Notes: generated by a model not told the origin, from the letters alone. A stretch of 38,038 nt of DNA from Aphelenchoides besseyi (GCA_024699855.1 JAMPIQ010000018.1:1-38038); one strand, 5' to 3'. Shown: positions 1-9,488, counted from the stretch's first letter. Program-made: numbers and translations.

Positions 1-42
1 GGTCCCCATCCAGATTTTTCCGTACCAAGACGTCGGCATCGG

Positions 43-71
43 TTGACATCGCCCCCGCACGTAATGCTAAT
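43..71 (+). promoter_or_regulatory. Candidate sigma-70 promoter of aztD
   Basis: TTGACA at 43-48 is a perfect -35 box. After a 17-base spacer comes GCTAAT (66-71), a modest -10. Transcription would start about 78-80, at the left edge of the Zur-type palindrome, so a bound repressor would block initiation. Seen: the hexamers and spacing. Inferred: promoter activity. Confidence 0.45.
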
Positions 72-80
72 ACGCAATCT

Positions 81-100
81 TGTAACGTAATAACATTACA
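81..100. promoter_or_regulatory. Zur-type operator (zinc-responsive)
   Basis: TGTAACGTAATAACATTACA is an imperfect inverted repeat with outer arms TGTAA/TTACA and a central AT-rich core. It resembles the Zur boxes of alphaproteobacteria (TGTAATGTTAT-like half-sites). It lies between the putative -10 and the aztD start. The adjacent gene encodes a zinc chaperone, so zinc-dependent repression by Zur is the simplest reading. The site could also serve a divergent azt/znu gene to the left of the window. Confidence 0.65.
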
Positions 101-165
101 ATCGTCCTTCAGAACCGATACCGGTTCGTATCCGCACGGGGATGATAACGCCTGGAAGGAACACC

Positions 166-1417
166 ATGAGATTTTCCCTTCAACAGCACCTTGGCATGAG
201 CGCGCTTGCCACGTGCCTTGCCCTCACCCTGCCGCTCGCCTCTGGCGTGGCGCAGGCGGAAGAAAGCGGCGACACCGTCAAGGAATGGCGGCTGTTCGTC
301 GCCGATCACAGCCAGCCCGTGGTGCGCGCAATCAATTTCGAAACCGGCAAGGAACTCGGACGCTACGACCTCAAGGGCTATGCGGCGCTGACCGCCAGCG
401 CCTCCGGCAAGACGGTCTTCGCGACGCAATCGGATGCCGACATGGTGCATGTGATCAAGACCGGCATCGTTTTCTCCGATCATGGCGAGCATCGCGATCT
501 GGATGTGGAAGATGCGGCGCTTTTGCCCGTCACCTTCGAAGGCAAGCGCCCTTTCCACGTCGTGCCGCATGATGACCATGCCATTCTTTTTTATGACCGT
601 GGCGGCAAGGCAGAGATCATCGATGAAGCAGCCCTGCTGGACGGCAAGGCCAAGGTCCGCACCGTCGATACGACCGCCCCGCATCACGGCGTGGCGGTGA
701 CCATGGGCCGTTACGTTCTGGTTTCCGTACCGAATACCGAGGTCGAAACGAAACCCGATACGCTGCCGCCACGCATCGGGCTGCGTGTTCTCGACAGGGA
801 GGGCAAGCAGGTCGGCGAACAGGCGGCATGCACCGATCTGCATGGCGAGGCAACATCCGCGCGGCTTGTCGCTTTTGGCTGCAAGGAAGGCATTCTCGTT
901 GCCCGCCCCGGCGGCACCGATGGGTCCCAAGCTTGAAATGCTGCCCTATCCGGAAGATTTCCCGAAAGCCTATACCGGCACGCTGCTGGGCGGCAAATCC
1001 ATGCAGTTCTTCCTCGGCAATTACGGTGAGGACAAGGTCGTCCTGATCGATCCTGACAGCAAGGACGCCTTCCGCCTGGTGGAACTGCCGACCCGGCGCG
1101 TCGATTTCATTCTCGATCCCGCCAATCCGCGCAACGCCTACATCCTGACGGAAGACGGCGACCTGCATGTGCTTGACGTGCTGGAAGGCGCCATCACCCG
1201 CAAGGCGAAGGTGACCGAACCCTACAGCAAGGACGGCCACTGGCGCGATCCGCGCCCACGTCTCGCTGTTGCCGATGGGCAGGTCGCGATCTCCGATCCG
1301 CGCCATTCCCTGATCCGCGTGGTGGATGCGGAAAGCCTGACGGAAACCCGCACGCTTGCGGTGGCAGGTCAGCCCTATTCCATCGTTGCCGTTGGCGGTT
1401 CCGGCGCTTCGCACTGA
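166..1417 (+). CDS. aztD: Periplasmic zinc metallochaperone AztD (one frameshift)
   Basis: AztD is a beta-propeller protein that carries zinc in the periplasm and hands it to the AztC binding protein of the AztABC zinc importer. The start at 166 is preferred over the in-frame ATG at 142 because GGAAGGA sits just upstream and translation begins directly with a signal peptide (hydrophobic core, cut after AQA). A histidine/aspartate-rich stretch SDHGEHRDLDVED near residue 107 and later PHDDH and PHHG motifs are plausible zinc ligands. The frame breaks at the GGG run 922-924; with one G less the gene has 416 codons, typical of the family. No azt permease or ATPase follows; the next gene converges on it. 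The Zur-like box upstream supports the zinc role. Confidence 0.82.
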
Positions 1418-1430
1418 TATCCAACAAAAG

Positions 1431-1466
1431 AAACCCCCGTGTCGCCTGAAGGACACACGGGGTTTC
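1431..1466. terminator. Bidirectional hairpin terminator between aztD and the DctP gene
   Basis: AAACCCCCGTGT and ACACACGGGGTTT form a stem of about 12 bp around an 8-10 base loop in the 71-bp gap between two converging genes. On the minus strand the stem is followed by TTTCTTTTG, so it is best as a terminator for the leftward TRAP operon, but it can serve both. Confidence 0.7.
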
Positions 1467-1488
1467 CTGATTTTGATGGGCCGTATTA

Positions 1489-2489
1489 TCAGGCCGACTG
1501 CACAGCCTGTATCTTGTCGATGCCGCCGACAATGCCTGAGAAATCCTGCCAGACGCCCTGCGCGCCCTTGCGCCATTCGTCCAGCGCTTCCGGCTGCAGC
1601 ACCTTGCCGCCCTTCGAAAGCGCAAGCTCGACGGACTTCACTTCGTCCTCGACGATCAGCTGGTTGAAATATTGCGCGCCTTCGCTCGATGCTTCCAGGA
1701 GAACCTTCTTCTCTTCGTCGTCCAGCTGGTTCCAGAAGGTCGCACCGTAATAGACGACGCCTGAAGCCCAGATATGGCCGGTTTCCGTCAGATAGGGCAC
1801 GACCTCGTAAAGCTTGAAGCCGGCATAAGCGGACTTGGTGAGATCCATGGCATCAGCCACGCCGGTTGCCAGCGCATTATAGGTCTCGGTGATCGGAATA
1901 CCGACCGGGGTGGTGCCGAAGGCGCTCCAGAGCTTGGTGTGCAGCAGGGGCTCTGGATAACGCGGATCTTCTTGCCTTCCAACTGCTCCGGTCGGGTAAC
2001 CGGCTCCTTGTCAGAAGATGGCGTGCGCCGTAATTGATGAAATCGGCGGCGATGAATTGCTGGGCGGCGAGCTTCGTCTTCAGATCAGTGCCAGTCTCGC
2101 CCGTAACAACCTTGCGCACATGCTCGGCATCGCGGAACAGGAAGGGCAGATCGAGGATCTGCAATTCCGGTACCCAGCCGGAGAGCGAAGAGACGGTGGA
2201 AAGGCTCGCCTGAACCGATCCCAGACGAATGTTTTCCGCTACTTCCTTTTCGCCGCCCAGCGCGCCGCTCTTGACGATGTTGAAACGGAAACGGCCCGGC
2301 AGCTTCGTCTCCACAAGCTCGCTGATCTTTACCCAGATTTTCGTTTCCGGCTTGTCGTCGGCGAAAAAGCGACGCGACGGTGAGGCTGCGGGTTCTGGCA
2401 TTTGCCGTGCGCACAAAGGCGGGCGCGGCGAGCGTTGCGGCGCCGATGGCGGAGAGTTTGAGGAGATTGCGGCGATCGATAATAGTCAT
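1489..2489 (-). CDS. TRAP transporter substrate-binding protein, DctP family (three indels)
   Basis: This is the periplasmic receptor of a TRAP (tripartite ATP-independent) importer. It starts at 2489 after a GGGGG ribosome site with MTIIDRRNLLKLSA, a twin-arginine type leader ending near ANA. The conserved core has the ligand-contact region around NYGARHLL and a C-terminal helix with DEEKKVLLEAS. Three indels break the frame: an extra base in the A run 2364-2368 (plus strand), a missing base near 2010, and a missing base in the G run 1947-1950. Corrected, the protein has 333 residues, normal for DctP. It is the last gene of the leftward operon, 17 nt after the fused permease. The substrate is unknown; the monooxygenase in the operon suggests an organosulfonate. 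Confidence 0.85.
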
Positions 2490-2506
2490 GATTGAAACCC
2501 CCAAAT

Positions 2507-4345
2507 TTAGAAGAAAATGGCCCAAGCGCACAAAATGGCGAGGGAAACGAGAAGCGAGACGAGATAAGGAACGACGGCCCGGAAAAGTGCTGTCGCCGGA
2601 ATGCGGGTGACGCCGCTGACCACGAAGATCAGCATGCCGAGCGGTGGCGTCAGGCCATGGATCATCAGATTGACCACGAGGATGACGCCGAAATGGATGG
2701 GATCAATGCCGGCGGCCACGGCGGCGGGCAGCAGGATCGGCCCGAACAGCAGGATGGCCGCACCAATGTCCAGCACCAGTCCCACCACGAGCAGGATGAG
2801 GTTGGAGAGTAGAAGCACCGCAATCTTGCTGCCACCGAGCAAAGTCACGAAATCCGTGACGAGGCCCGAGAGACATTGTCGACCGCCAGCAGGAAGGCGA
2901 AAGGCCCCCGCCGTGCCGATCAGAAGACCGATGGCCGCCGCCTCACCGGCCGACTGCCGGAAGGTCGCGAAAATGCGGCCCGCGCCCAGCCGGTAACCGA
3001 AGCCGAGAAGCAGCGTGTAAAGTGCGGCAAGCGCTGCCGCTTCCGTGGTGGTGACGATGCCGATGCGGATGCCGACCACCACGATGACGCCAAGACCGAA
3101 GGCCGGTATGGCGGCGATGGCCGAGCGCCCGCGCTCCGCACCCGTGGCACGCGGCAGGGTATCGACGCTGCGCACGCTGAAATGGATTGCCACCGCAAGG
3201 CAGACCGCCATCAGCCCGCCGGCAAAAAAGCCGCCAACCAGCAGCGAGCCGACCGAAAGATTGGTGGCCGTTGCGAGGATGAGAAACGCGATGGAGGGCG
3301 GAATGACATTGTCCAGCACGGAAGTGGCGGCAATGATCGCACCGGCCTGCGCCGGCGGATAGCCATGTTTCACCAGTTCCGGCTGGAAGGTGGAAGCGCC
3401 GAAGGCGGCATTGGCGACCGAAGAGCCGGATGCGCCGGGAAAACAGCACGCTGGTCAAAAGCGTCGTCTGCGCCAGCCCTGCCCGCCGGTGCCCGACCAC
3501 GGAGGCAGCGAAACGCACCAGCTGGTTGGCGACGCCCGATTCCGTCAGCAGGCTTCCGGCCAGCAGGAAGAAGGGAATGGCGAGCAGCAGGAATTTCGAC
3601 ATGCCGGTCACGGTTGACGAAACGATGGCCGGTTCCGGCAAGGTGCTGCCGAAGGCAATCGCCACATAGGCGGCGGCAAGGAAGGCATGGGCAAGCGGCG
3701 CAGCGAGCACCAGCCCCACGGCCGCCGTCAGCGCCAGAAACAGGCTCGGCGGCAGGTTCGTATCGACAAAAAACTTCCGGCAGGCCGACATAGGCCACAA
3801 TGGCGATGGCGAGAGATGCGAGAACGGCAAGCGCTTTGCCCTCACTGACACGCTGAAGCGCCAGATAGAGAAGGATAAGCGCGCCGCCTGCGCCGAGAAA
3901 GCTGAAACGCACCCATTCCGGCAGACCAAGCGTCGGAGATGTGCCGCCGAGCATCGCTGCGATCTCCACCCCGCCGAAGGCGAGGATAAGTGCTGCGATA
4001 AAGGAGAAGGCATCGGCCAGAACTTCGGTCGCCGCTTGAAATCGTTGCGGAAGGAACCGCACGAAGACATCGAGCCGCATGGCGAGCGCACTTTTTGAGA
4101 CTGAGCGGCGCACCGACAGCGATCATGGCCACATGCAGCCAGATGCCGAGGTCTTCCGCGCCAATGAAGCCTGTGTGAAACAGATAACGCAGCGTGACAT
4201 TGACCAGCACCACCAAGAGCAGCGCCGCAAGGATTGCTGCCGCGACCGCGCCGAGCACCGTGTCCAGAACGGCGAGCACCCGCTCGGCCACGCGTTGCAG
4301 GCCGATGCGTCTTTGTGCGATTGTCGTAGCCGGACTCGCCGTCAT
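2507..4345 (-). CDS. Fused TRAP transporter permease DctQM (several frameshifts)
   Basis: One polypeptide joins a DctQ-like small subunit (about residues 15-170, with NVTLRYLFHTGFIGAEDLGIW) to a DctM-like large subunit (motifs around DNVIPPSIAFLILATA and GLTPPLGML). I place the start at 4345 because GGAG lies 9 nt upstream; an ATG at 4372 has no ribosome site. Extra bases break the frame at runs 4092-4096, 3768-3773 and 3437-3439. A compensated pair (+1 in the G run, then +2) garbles about a dozen residues around 2865-2905. Corrected length is about 610 residues. It follows the SsuD-like gene by about 30 nt and precedes dctP, so receptor and channel are encoded together. Fused DctQM permeases are a known TRAP variant. 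Confidence 0.85.
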
Positions 4346-4374
4346 GGGTTTCTTCTCCACTCCCGAAGCCATGC

Positions 4375-5501
4375 TCAGGAGGCCTTGGCCGAGAGATCGC
4401 GGTCGAACAAAGTCGACCATGTGAATTGTTTTGCCGCCGAGACCTCACGCGATACGTCGAGACGCGGCAGAACCTTTTCGCCGAAGCGGAACGCCTCTTC
4501 CAGCAATGGCATGCCGGAAAGGATGAAGGTATTCACGCCCGCCTTCTTATAGGCCTCCAGCGTGCGGATAACAGTATCCGGCGAACCGACAATCGCGGTT
4601 CCCGGCCCGGCCGCACAAGGCCAATGCCGGCCCAGAGGTTGGGCGCGATTTCAAGATCGCGCAGGTTCTCCGGTTTCTGTCCGCCGTGCATCGCCGTCAT
4701 TCGCTGCTGGCCGACGGAATCGGTCTTGCCGACGAAACGCTGGTTGGCGGCAATGGCACGCTCATCCATGCGCCCGTAGAGATCAGCGGCGGCGGCCCAT
4801 GCCTCTTCATCCGTATCGCGCACGATGACATAAAGGCGAATGCCGTATTCCAGTTCGCGACCGAGCTTTTCCGCGCGGGCCTTGACCAGATCGATCTTCG
4901 CGCCGATCTGATCCGGGGTTTCCCCCCAGGAAAGATAGGTCTCGACATGTTTGGCCGCGACGTCGATGGCCTTGTCCGAGGAACCGCCGAACCACAAAGG
5001 CGGCGGCTCGATGCCCTGCCCGACCGGAAGAGCGAGCTTCGCGCCCTCCGTCTGGAAATGCCGCCCTTTGAAATCCACCGTCTCGCCGGCGAAAAGCCGG
5101 TGCCATATCTGCAGATATTCATCCGCCATATCGTAGCGCTCGTCATGCGGCATGGTCATGCCGTAAGCGCCGAGCATCTTCGCATCGCCCGAGACGACAT
5201 TTATCAGCAGGCGGCCGCGTGAAAACTCCTGAAGCGTCGCCGCCATCTTGGCGAGCAGCGTCGGCGCGACAAGGCCCGGATGAATGGCGACCAGAAACTT
5301 CAGCCGCTCGGTATAGGAAAGCAGCGCGCCCGCCAGAACCCAGACATCATGCGCGCCGGTGGCAAACAGCGCACCGGTGTAACCCAGCTGGTCGTAAGCG
5401 AGCGCCAGCTGTTTGTAATAACCGAGATCGACCTTGCGGGACCCTTCCGGCTGCCAGGGATAGGCACCATCGGGTGCGCACATGTACCAGAAAACATTCA
5501 T
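4375..5501 (-). CDS. FMNH2-dependent alkanesulfonate-type monooxygenase (SsuD-like, LLM class; one frameshift)
   Basis: This is a bacterial-luciferase-fold (LLM class) monooxygenase. SsuD relatives use FMNH2 and oxygen to cleave the C-S bond of a sulfonate, releasing sulfite and an aldehyde. The start at 5501 overlaps the upstream gene's stop (ATGA). Family signatures include RLKFLVAIHPGLVAPTLLAKM, GRLLINVVSGD and the C-terminal loop before FILSGMPLLEEAFRFG. The frame is lost at 4609-4612, where one G appears to be missing; restored, the gene ends at 4375 with 375 residues, as in SsuD. No flavin reductase lies in this operon, so reduced flavin must come from elsewhere (smoA lies 25 kb away). 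The exact substrate cannot be read from the sequence. Confidence 0.82.
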
Positions 5502-6350
5502 CTGCCGCCTCCCGTGCTGGCTGATTGCCCGGTCAGAACCGGTAAAGAGAAATGACCGTGCCTGTAAAGCGTATCGGCCTCCTCCTGCTGTTCGGCAAGG
5601 ATATTTTCGGCAGCGGCCACGACGGAAAGGTCTCGCGACCTCAGCACCTTGGCCCAGGACTGTGCATCACCTTCGCTGCCTGTTTCGGCGGCGAGAAGGG
5701 CAGCGGCTTTGTCGATATCCGCCATCACGGCCCGGCCGACGCGATCCAGTTCGGCCGCAATTGCCTGCCCTGTCTCGCCCGCTATGTTGTGGCGCGCAAG
5801 CGTCCAGAATAGCGAACGGTTGGGAATGGTGGAGCCGCAACGGACAAGAAGGTTGATCTCCTCATGGGTCAGAGCCTTTTCCAGCCGCGGCGACATCGTC
5901 ACCCAGGCATCGACACGGCCTTCCACGAGATCGCGCAGGCTATCGCTGTCACCGCTTTCAATACGGATCACATCCGCAAGGCCAAGCCCCGCGCCTTCCA
6001 GACTGCGCGCCAGAAGATAGGTGTGAAACGATCCATCGATCAGCGAAATGCGCTTTCCCGAGAGATCAGCGGCTGAACGGATCGTGCTATCGCGCCGCAC
6101 GAGGATTGCGCCATTGGCGGGCCTCGGCGCGGAAGCAGCGATATAGACCGCCGAAAGCCCGCGCGCATCCGCCTCAATGGGGCGGTGTCGAGCCGGTGCC
6201 GCCGAAATGGATGTCGCCCTTTTCCAGAAGAGCTGCCGTATCGCGGCCTTCACGATAGCCCACGAATTCCGGATCGAATTCTTCAAAGGCGCCGGGCCAG
6301 AGCCGGGCGAGACGTAAATGCAGATTGTTGGGATGAACCCCGATTTTCAT
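5498..6350 (-). CDS. SsuA/NMT1-fold protein without signal peptide (one frameshift)
   Basis: The body resembles periplasmic binding proteins of the sulfonate/taurine/NMT1 type: FGGTGS and ILVRRDSTIRSAADLSGKRI near the N-terminal lobe, then SFHTYLLARSLEGAGL and a GRVDAWV strand in the second lobe. It begins MKIGVHPNNLHLRLARLWPG with no leader, and an in-frame TGA four codons upstream rules out a longer start. The start at 6350 has GAGGTG upstream. One extra base in the run 6179-6182 breaks the frame; corrected length is 283 residues. It is the first gene of the operon, coupled to the monooxygenase by an ATGA overlap, with no ABC permease or ATPase beside it. It probably works in the cytoplasm, as a ligand sensor, a carrier, or an enzyme on an SBP fold. 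Confidence 0.7.
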
Positions 6351-6373
6351 GTCGACACCTCATTTCCCATTCA

Positions 6374-6392
6374 ATCTACTTTTTTTATAGAA
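6374..6392. promoter_or_regulatory. Candidate ArsR operator, site a
   Basis: ATCTAC followed by a 7-base T run and ATAGAA. The left arm matches sites b and c exactly and the right arm matches GTAGAT at 4 of 6. It lies 24 bp upstream of the leftward operon's first start codon, where repression would be effective. Inferred by comparison of the three sites. Confidence 0.4.
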
Positions 6393-6441
6393 TGTTTTCG
6401 AGAAACGTTTTGGCGATCCTCGGCCGGAAAGCGAAAGAGAA

Positions 6442-6460
6442 ATCTACCAATCCTGTAGAT
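6442..6460. promoter_or_regulatory. Candidate ArsR operator, site b (perfect dyad)
   Basis: ATCTAC-N7-GTAGAT is a perfect inverted repeat in the middle of the divergent intergenic region. It is the best-conserved of three similar sites and is a natural binding site for the dimeric winged-helix regulator encoded next to it. Confidence 0.6.
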
Positions 6461-6524
6461 TTTGAAAAATGCCAGACAGCGCTGAGATGAGGCTCTTCAA
6501 GCCATTGAAATTTTTCGCCATACA

Positions 6525-6543
6525 ATCTACTTTTTTGTAGTTT
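6525..6543. promoter_or_regulatory. Candidate ArsR operator, site c
   Basis: ATCTAC-T6-GTAGTT, a slightly contracted copy of site b, lies 20 bp upstream of the GTG start proposed for the regulator. This is consistent with autoregulation. Confidence 0.45.
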
Positions 6544-6562
6544 GAAAAATGGGCCTGTAGTC

Positions 6563-6913
6563 GTGACGAAACCGGTTTCCAATCTCATCTGCCGCAGCGT
6601 GGTGGAAGCGAGCGAGCTTTTGAAGCTTGTCGCCAACGCCAATCGTCTGGCCATCGTCTGTTATCTAATGGAAACGGAAGCCTCCGTTTCCGCGCTGGAA
6701 TATGAACTCGGTATCCAGCAACCCACGCTTTCGCAGCAGCTTGCCGAATTGCGTGACGCCGGTGTGATCGAAGGCTCACGGGAAGGCAAGGCGGTGATCT
6801 ATCGTGTCACCGATCCGCGCATCGTCCAGCTGGTTTTGACATTGCGCGGTCTTTACACGGAGCTTTCCGATGTGACCGGCAAGAAAAGGCAGACGGGCAC
6901 TGCCGCTGGATGA
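6563..6913 (+). CDS. ArsR/SmtB-family winged-helix regulator
   Basis: The protein is a small dimeric DNA-binding repressor. The winged helix spans about residues 15-85: ASELLKLVANANRLAIVCYL, then the recognition helix region QPTLSQQLAELRDAGVI and the wing GSREGKAVIYRV. This resembles the BigR/SqrR branch of ArsR proteins, which sense reactive sulfur through two cysteines. Here the cysteine in IVCYL is kept, the usual C-terminal one is absent, and another lies near the N-terminus (LICRS). The frame is open from a TTG at 6542; I prefer GTG at 6563 because the TTG overlaps operator-like site c. It is divergent from the organosulfur operon and 17 nt ahead of the GST gene, so it probably controls both. 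Confidence 0.8.
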   Translation: MTKPVSNLICRSVVEASELLKLVANANRLAIVCYLMETEASVSALEYELGIQQPTLSQQLAELRDAGVIEGSREGKAVIYRVTDPRIVQLVLTLRGLYTELSDVTGKKRQTGTAAG

Positions 6914-6930
6914 GGCAATGTTCGACTAGC

Positions 6931-7564
6931 ATGATCGACCTTTACACCTGGATCACGCCCAACGGCCTTAAAAATCTCGATTGCGCTGGAGAGAACTGGG
7001 CCTGCCCTATACCAGCCACGCCATCGACATCGAAAAAGGCGAGCAATTTGCCGCGGATTACGTCCGCATCAATCCCGGCTCGAAAATCCCTGCGATCGTC
7101 GACGATGAAAACGGCACCGTCCTGACGGAATCGAACGCGATCCTCATCTATCTCGCCGAAAAAGGTAGGCCGGCTTCTGCCCGCCTCCGCGACAGAGCGA
7201 CTGGTCGTCACAGAATGGCTGATGTGGCAGGCCGCCAATTTCGGCCCGACGCTCGGTTATGCCCATTATTTCCTGACCTACCATGCCGGACAGGCCCCTT
7301 TTGCCGAGACACGTTTCGCGGCGGATGTGGCGCGGCTTTACCGGACATTGAACGACCGCTTGAGCGAGCGGGAATTCGTGGCCAGCGATTTTTCAATAGC
7401 CGATATCGCCATCTGGCCATGGGTCTCACGTTTCGCGCGCCACAAAATCAATCTCGATGATTTTCCGGCGGTACAGCGGTGGTATCGCCAGCTTGGGACT
7501 GCAGGAGAGTTTTCAGCGCGGTTATCGCGTACCCTTCGCAACGTCGGACGTACCCGGACTCTAA
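6931..7564 (+). CDS. Glutathione S-transferase, YfcG/YghU-like (four frameshifts)
   Basis: The thioredoxin-fold half begins [12 protein letters not shown], the signature of the YfcG/YghU (nu-class) enzymes, which act as glutathione-dependent disulfide reductases. It continues with the glutathione-binding segment GSKIPAIVD and [14 protein letters not shown]. The alpha-helical half contains [16 protein letters not shown], the conserved N-capping box region. Extra bases at 6970-6974, near 6992, near 7166 and in the run 7495-7497 break the frame; the first three together restore it. Corrected, the gene has 209 residues and stops with TAA at 7562-7564, overlapping the stop of the converging ATPase gene. 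It follows the ArsR gene closely, which suggests glutathione-linked handling of the sulfur compound. Confidence 0.8.
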
Positions 7565-8861
7565 CAGGCGACGAGGTGGCCGGGCGAAAACCTCGCGATA
7601 TTCACGCGGCTTGACGGCATAATCAACGGCGCGGATAGGGCTTTTCAGCTCGTCATTCGCAGCACCGCGCCTTGTGTTGCGGCGATCCGGGTCCGGCACC
7701 GGAACGGCCGCCATCAGCTTGCGGGTATAGTCATGTTGCGGATTGTCGAAGACAGCCGCACGCGGGCCGATTTCGACGATCTCGCCGAGATACATCACCG
7801 CAACCCGGTGGCTGACGCGTTCCACCACCGCCATGTCATGGGATATGAACAGGAAGGCGAGATCGAGGCTCTGTTGCAGGTCCAGCATCAGGTTGATGAC
7901 CTGCGCCTTGATGGAAACATCCAGCGCCGAAACGCTTTCATCCGCGACAATCACCTTGGGCTGGAGCGCCAAGGCACGGGCGATGCAGATGCGCTGGCGC
8001 TGACCACCGGAAAAATTCATGCGGGTAACGCGACGCCATGTCCGGTGAGAGGCCGACCTTTTTGAGCATGTCCGCCACCACATCCTTCGCCTCGCGGGCG
8101 CTTCCCATGCGGTGTGTCCAGAAAAGGTTCGGCAATCGCGGCACCCACCGTCATACGCGGATTGAGCGAGGCGAAAGGGTCCTGAAAGATCATCTGAACC
8201 GTCTTGCGCATGTCCCGCATGCCCGTCTTGTCGAGTGCGAGAATGTTTTCGCCGTTGACCACAACCGAACCGGCATCCGGCTCGATCAGCCGCATGATGG
8301 CGCGTCCGGTGGTGGATTTGCCGCAGCCACTTTCGCCCACCAATGACAATGTTTCACCGGCCCTGAGATCGAAAGACACGTTTTCCACCGCATGGACCCG
8401 GCCGCTGAGACGCCCCAGAAGACCGGAGTGAATATCGAAGCGCTTGGTCAGTCCCTCCACCTTGAGCACGGGCTGTGCGGCTGCGTCAACGGTATCGGGC
8501 GGGACGCGCCGGCTCCTGCGTTTCCCCCGTGGTGGTGTTGACGATGGGAAAACGGAGCGGTCTTTCCTCGCCTTTCATCGACCCCAGAACCGGAACGGCG
8601 GACAAAAGTGCGCGCGTATAGGGATGTTTACCGCGGTGGAAGATATCCGCAGTCGCACCGACTTCCACCTGCTCGCCGCGATACATGACGACCGTGCGGT
8701 CGGCGATTTCGGCCACCACACCCATGTCATGGGTGATGAAGAGGACTGAGGTGCCCTCCTCTTCCTGCAGCGTCTTGATGAGGTCGAGAATCTGGCCCTG
8801 AATGGTCACATCAAGCGCCGTCGTCGGCTCGTCGGCGATCAGGAGCTTCGGCCGGGAAGCG

Positions 8862-8904
<43 letters not shown>

Positions 8905-9401
8905 AGCGATGCGGATATTCATCGAAGCGCGAGGCGGCGGAGGGTTATACGGACCTTTTCCAGCAGGCGGATCGTCTCCGCCCGCGCATAGGCTTTCGAC
9001 ATCGGCTGATGGCACAGCAGGGCTTCGGAAATCTGGTCGCCGATGGTGAAAAGCGGATTAAGGCTGGTCATCGGCTCCTGAAAGATCATCGCCACTTCAT
9101 TGCCCCGCACCCGCCGCATGGCGTCTTCGGAAAGGGACAGCAGGTTGCGACCGCCGAGCAGAATTTCACCCTGAACCCTGCTGCTTTCCCGATCCAGCAA
9201 CCGCATGATGGAAAGCGAGGTAACGCTTTTGCCGGAACCGCTTTCGCCGACGATCGCGACCGTCTCCCCCGGTCCGACATCGAAGGAAATATCACGCACC
9301 ACCGGCTTCCAGCCGCCATCCACGTGAAAGGACGTGGTGAGATTGCGGACGGAAAGCACGGCATCTTCGGCACGGAGCGGTGCTGACTGCGGCATGGTCA
9401 T
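7561..9401 (-). CDS. Dual-domain ABC ATPase of a dipeptide/oligopeptide-type importer (five frameshifts)
   Basis: Two complete ATPase modules lie in one gene, like GsiA or a DppD-DppF fusion. Module 1 (from 9401) has Walker [10 protein letters not shown]-loop [12 protein letters not shown], signature FSGGMRQR, Walker [13 protein letters not shown] and switch FITHDMG. Module 2 has [41 protein letters not shown] and FISHDMA. Each ends with an oligopeptide-type C-terminal segment ([24 protein letters not shown]). Extra bases break it near 8940, at 8497-8503, near 8115, at 8011-8015 and at 7586-7589. Corrected length is 611 residues, as in known fused forms. The frameshift near 8500 hides the fusion and makes it look like two genes. 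It probably powers the permeases at 13601-15418. Confidence 0.85.
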
Positions 9402-9456
9402 GATCGTTCCCTTCTTTTTTTCTTCTCATTTGAACTCAGGCAGGGCGTCGCCGCCA

Positions 9457-9486
<30 letters not shown>
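9457..9486. repeat. Homopolymer of 30 G
   Basis: Thirty consecutive G bases sit between the dual ATPase gene (start 9401) and a palindromic repeat. Runs of this length are exceptional in bacterial genomes and the window has many homopolymer errors, so a sequencing or assembly artefact or a collapsed gap is likely. A genuine slippage tract is possible but no gene reads through it. Confidence 0.9.

Positions 9487-9488
<2 letters not shown>

Noticed and set aside
617..1576. Minus-strand frame over aztD and the start of the TRAP region
   Set aside because: It crosses the converging-gene terminator and shows no domain; AztD on the plus strand explains the DNA.
9457..9486. Poly-G as a phase-variable contingency tract
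   Set aside because: It lies outside any reading frame and the window has widespread homopolymer error, so an artefact is the simpler reading.
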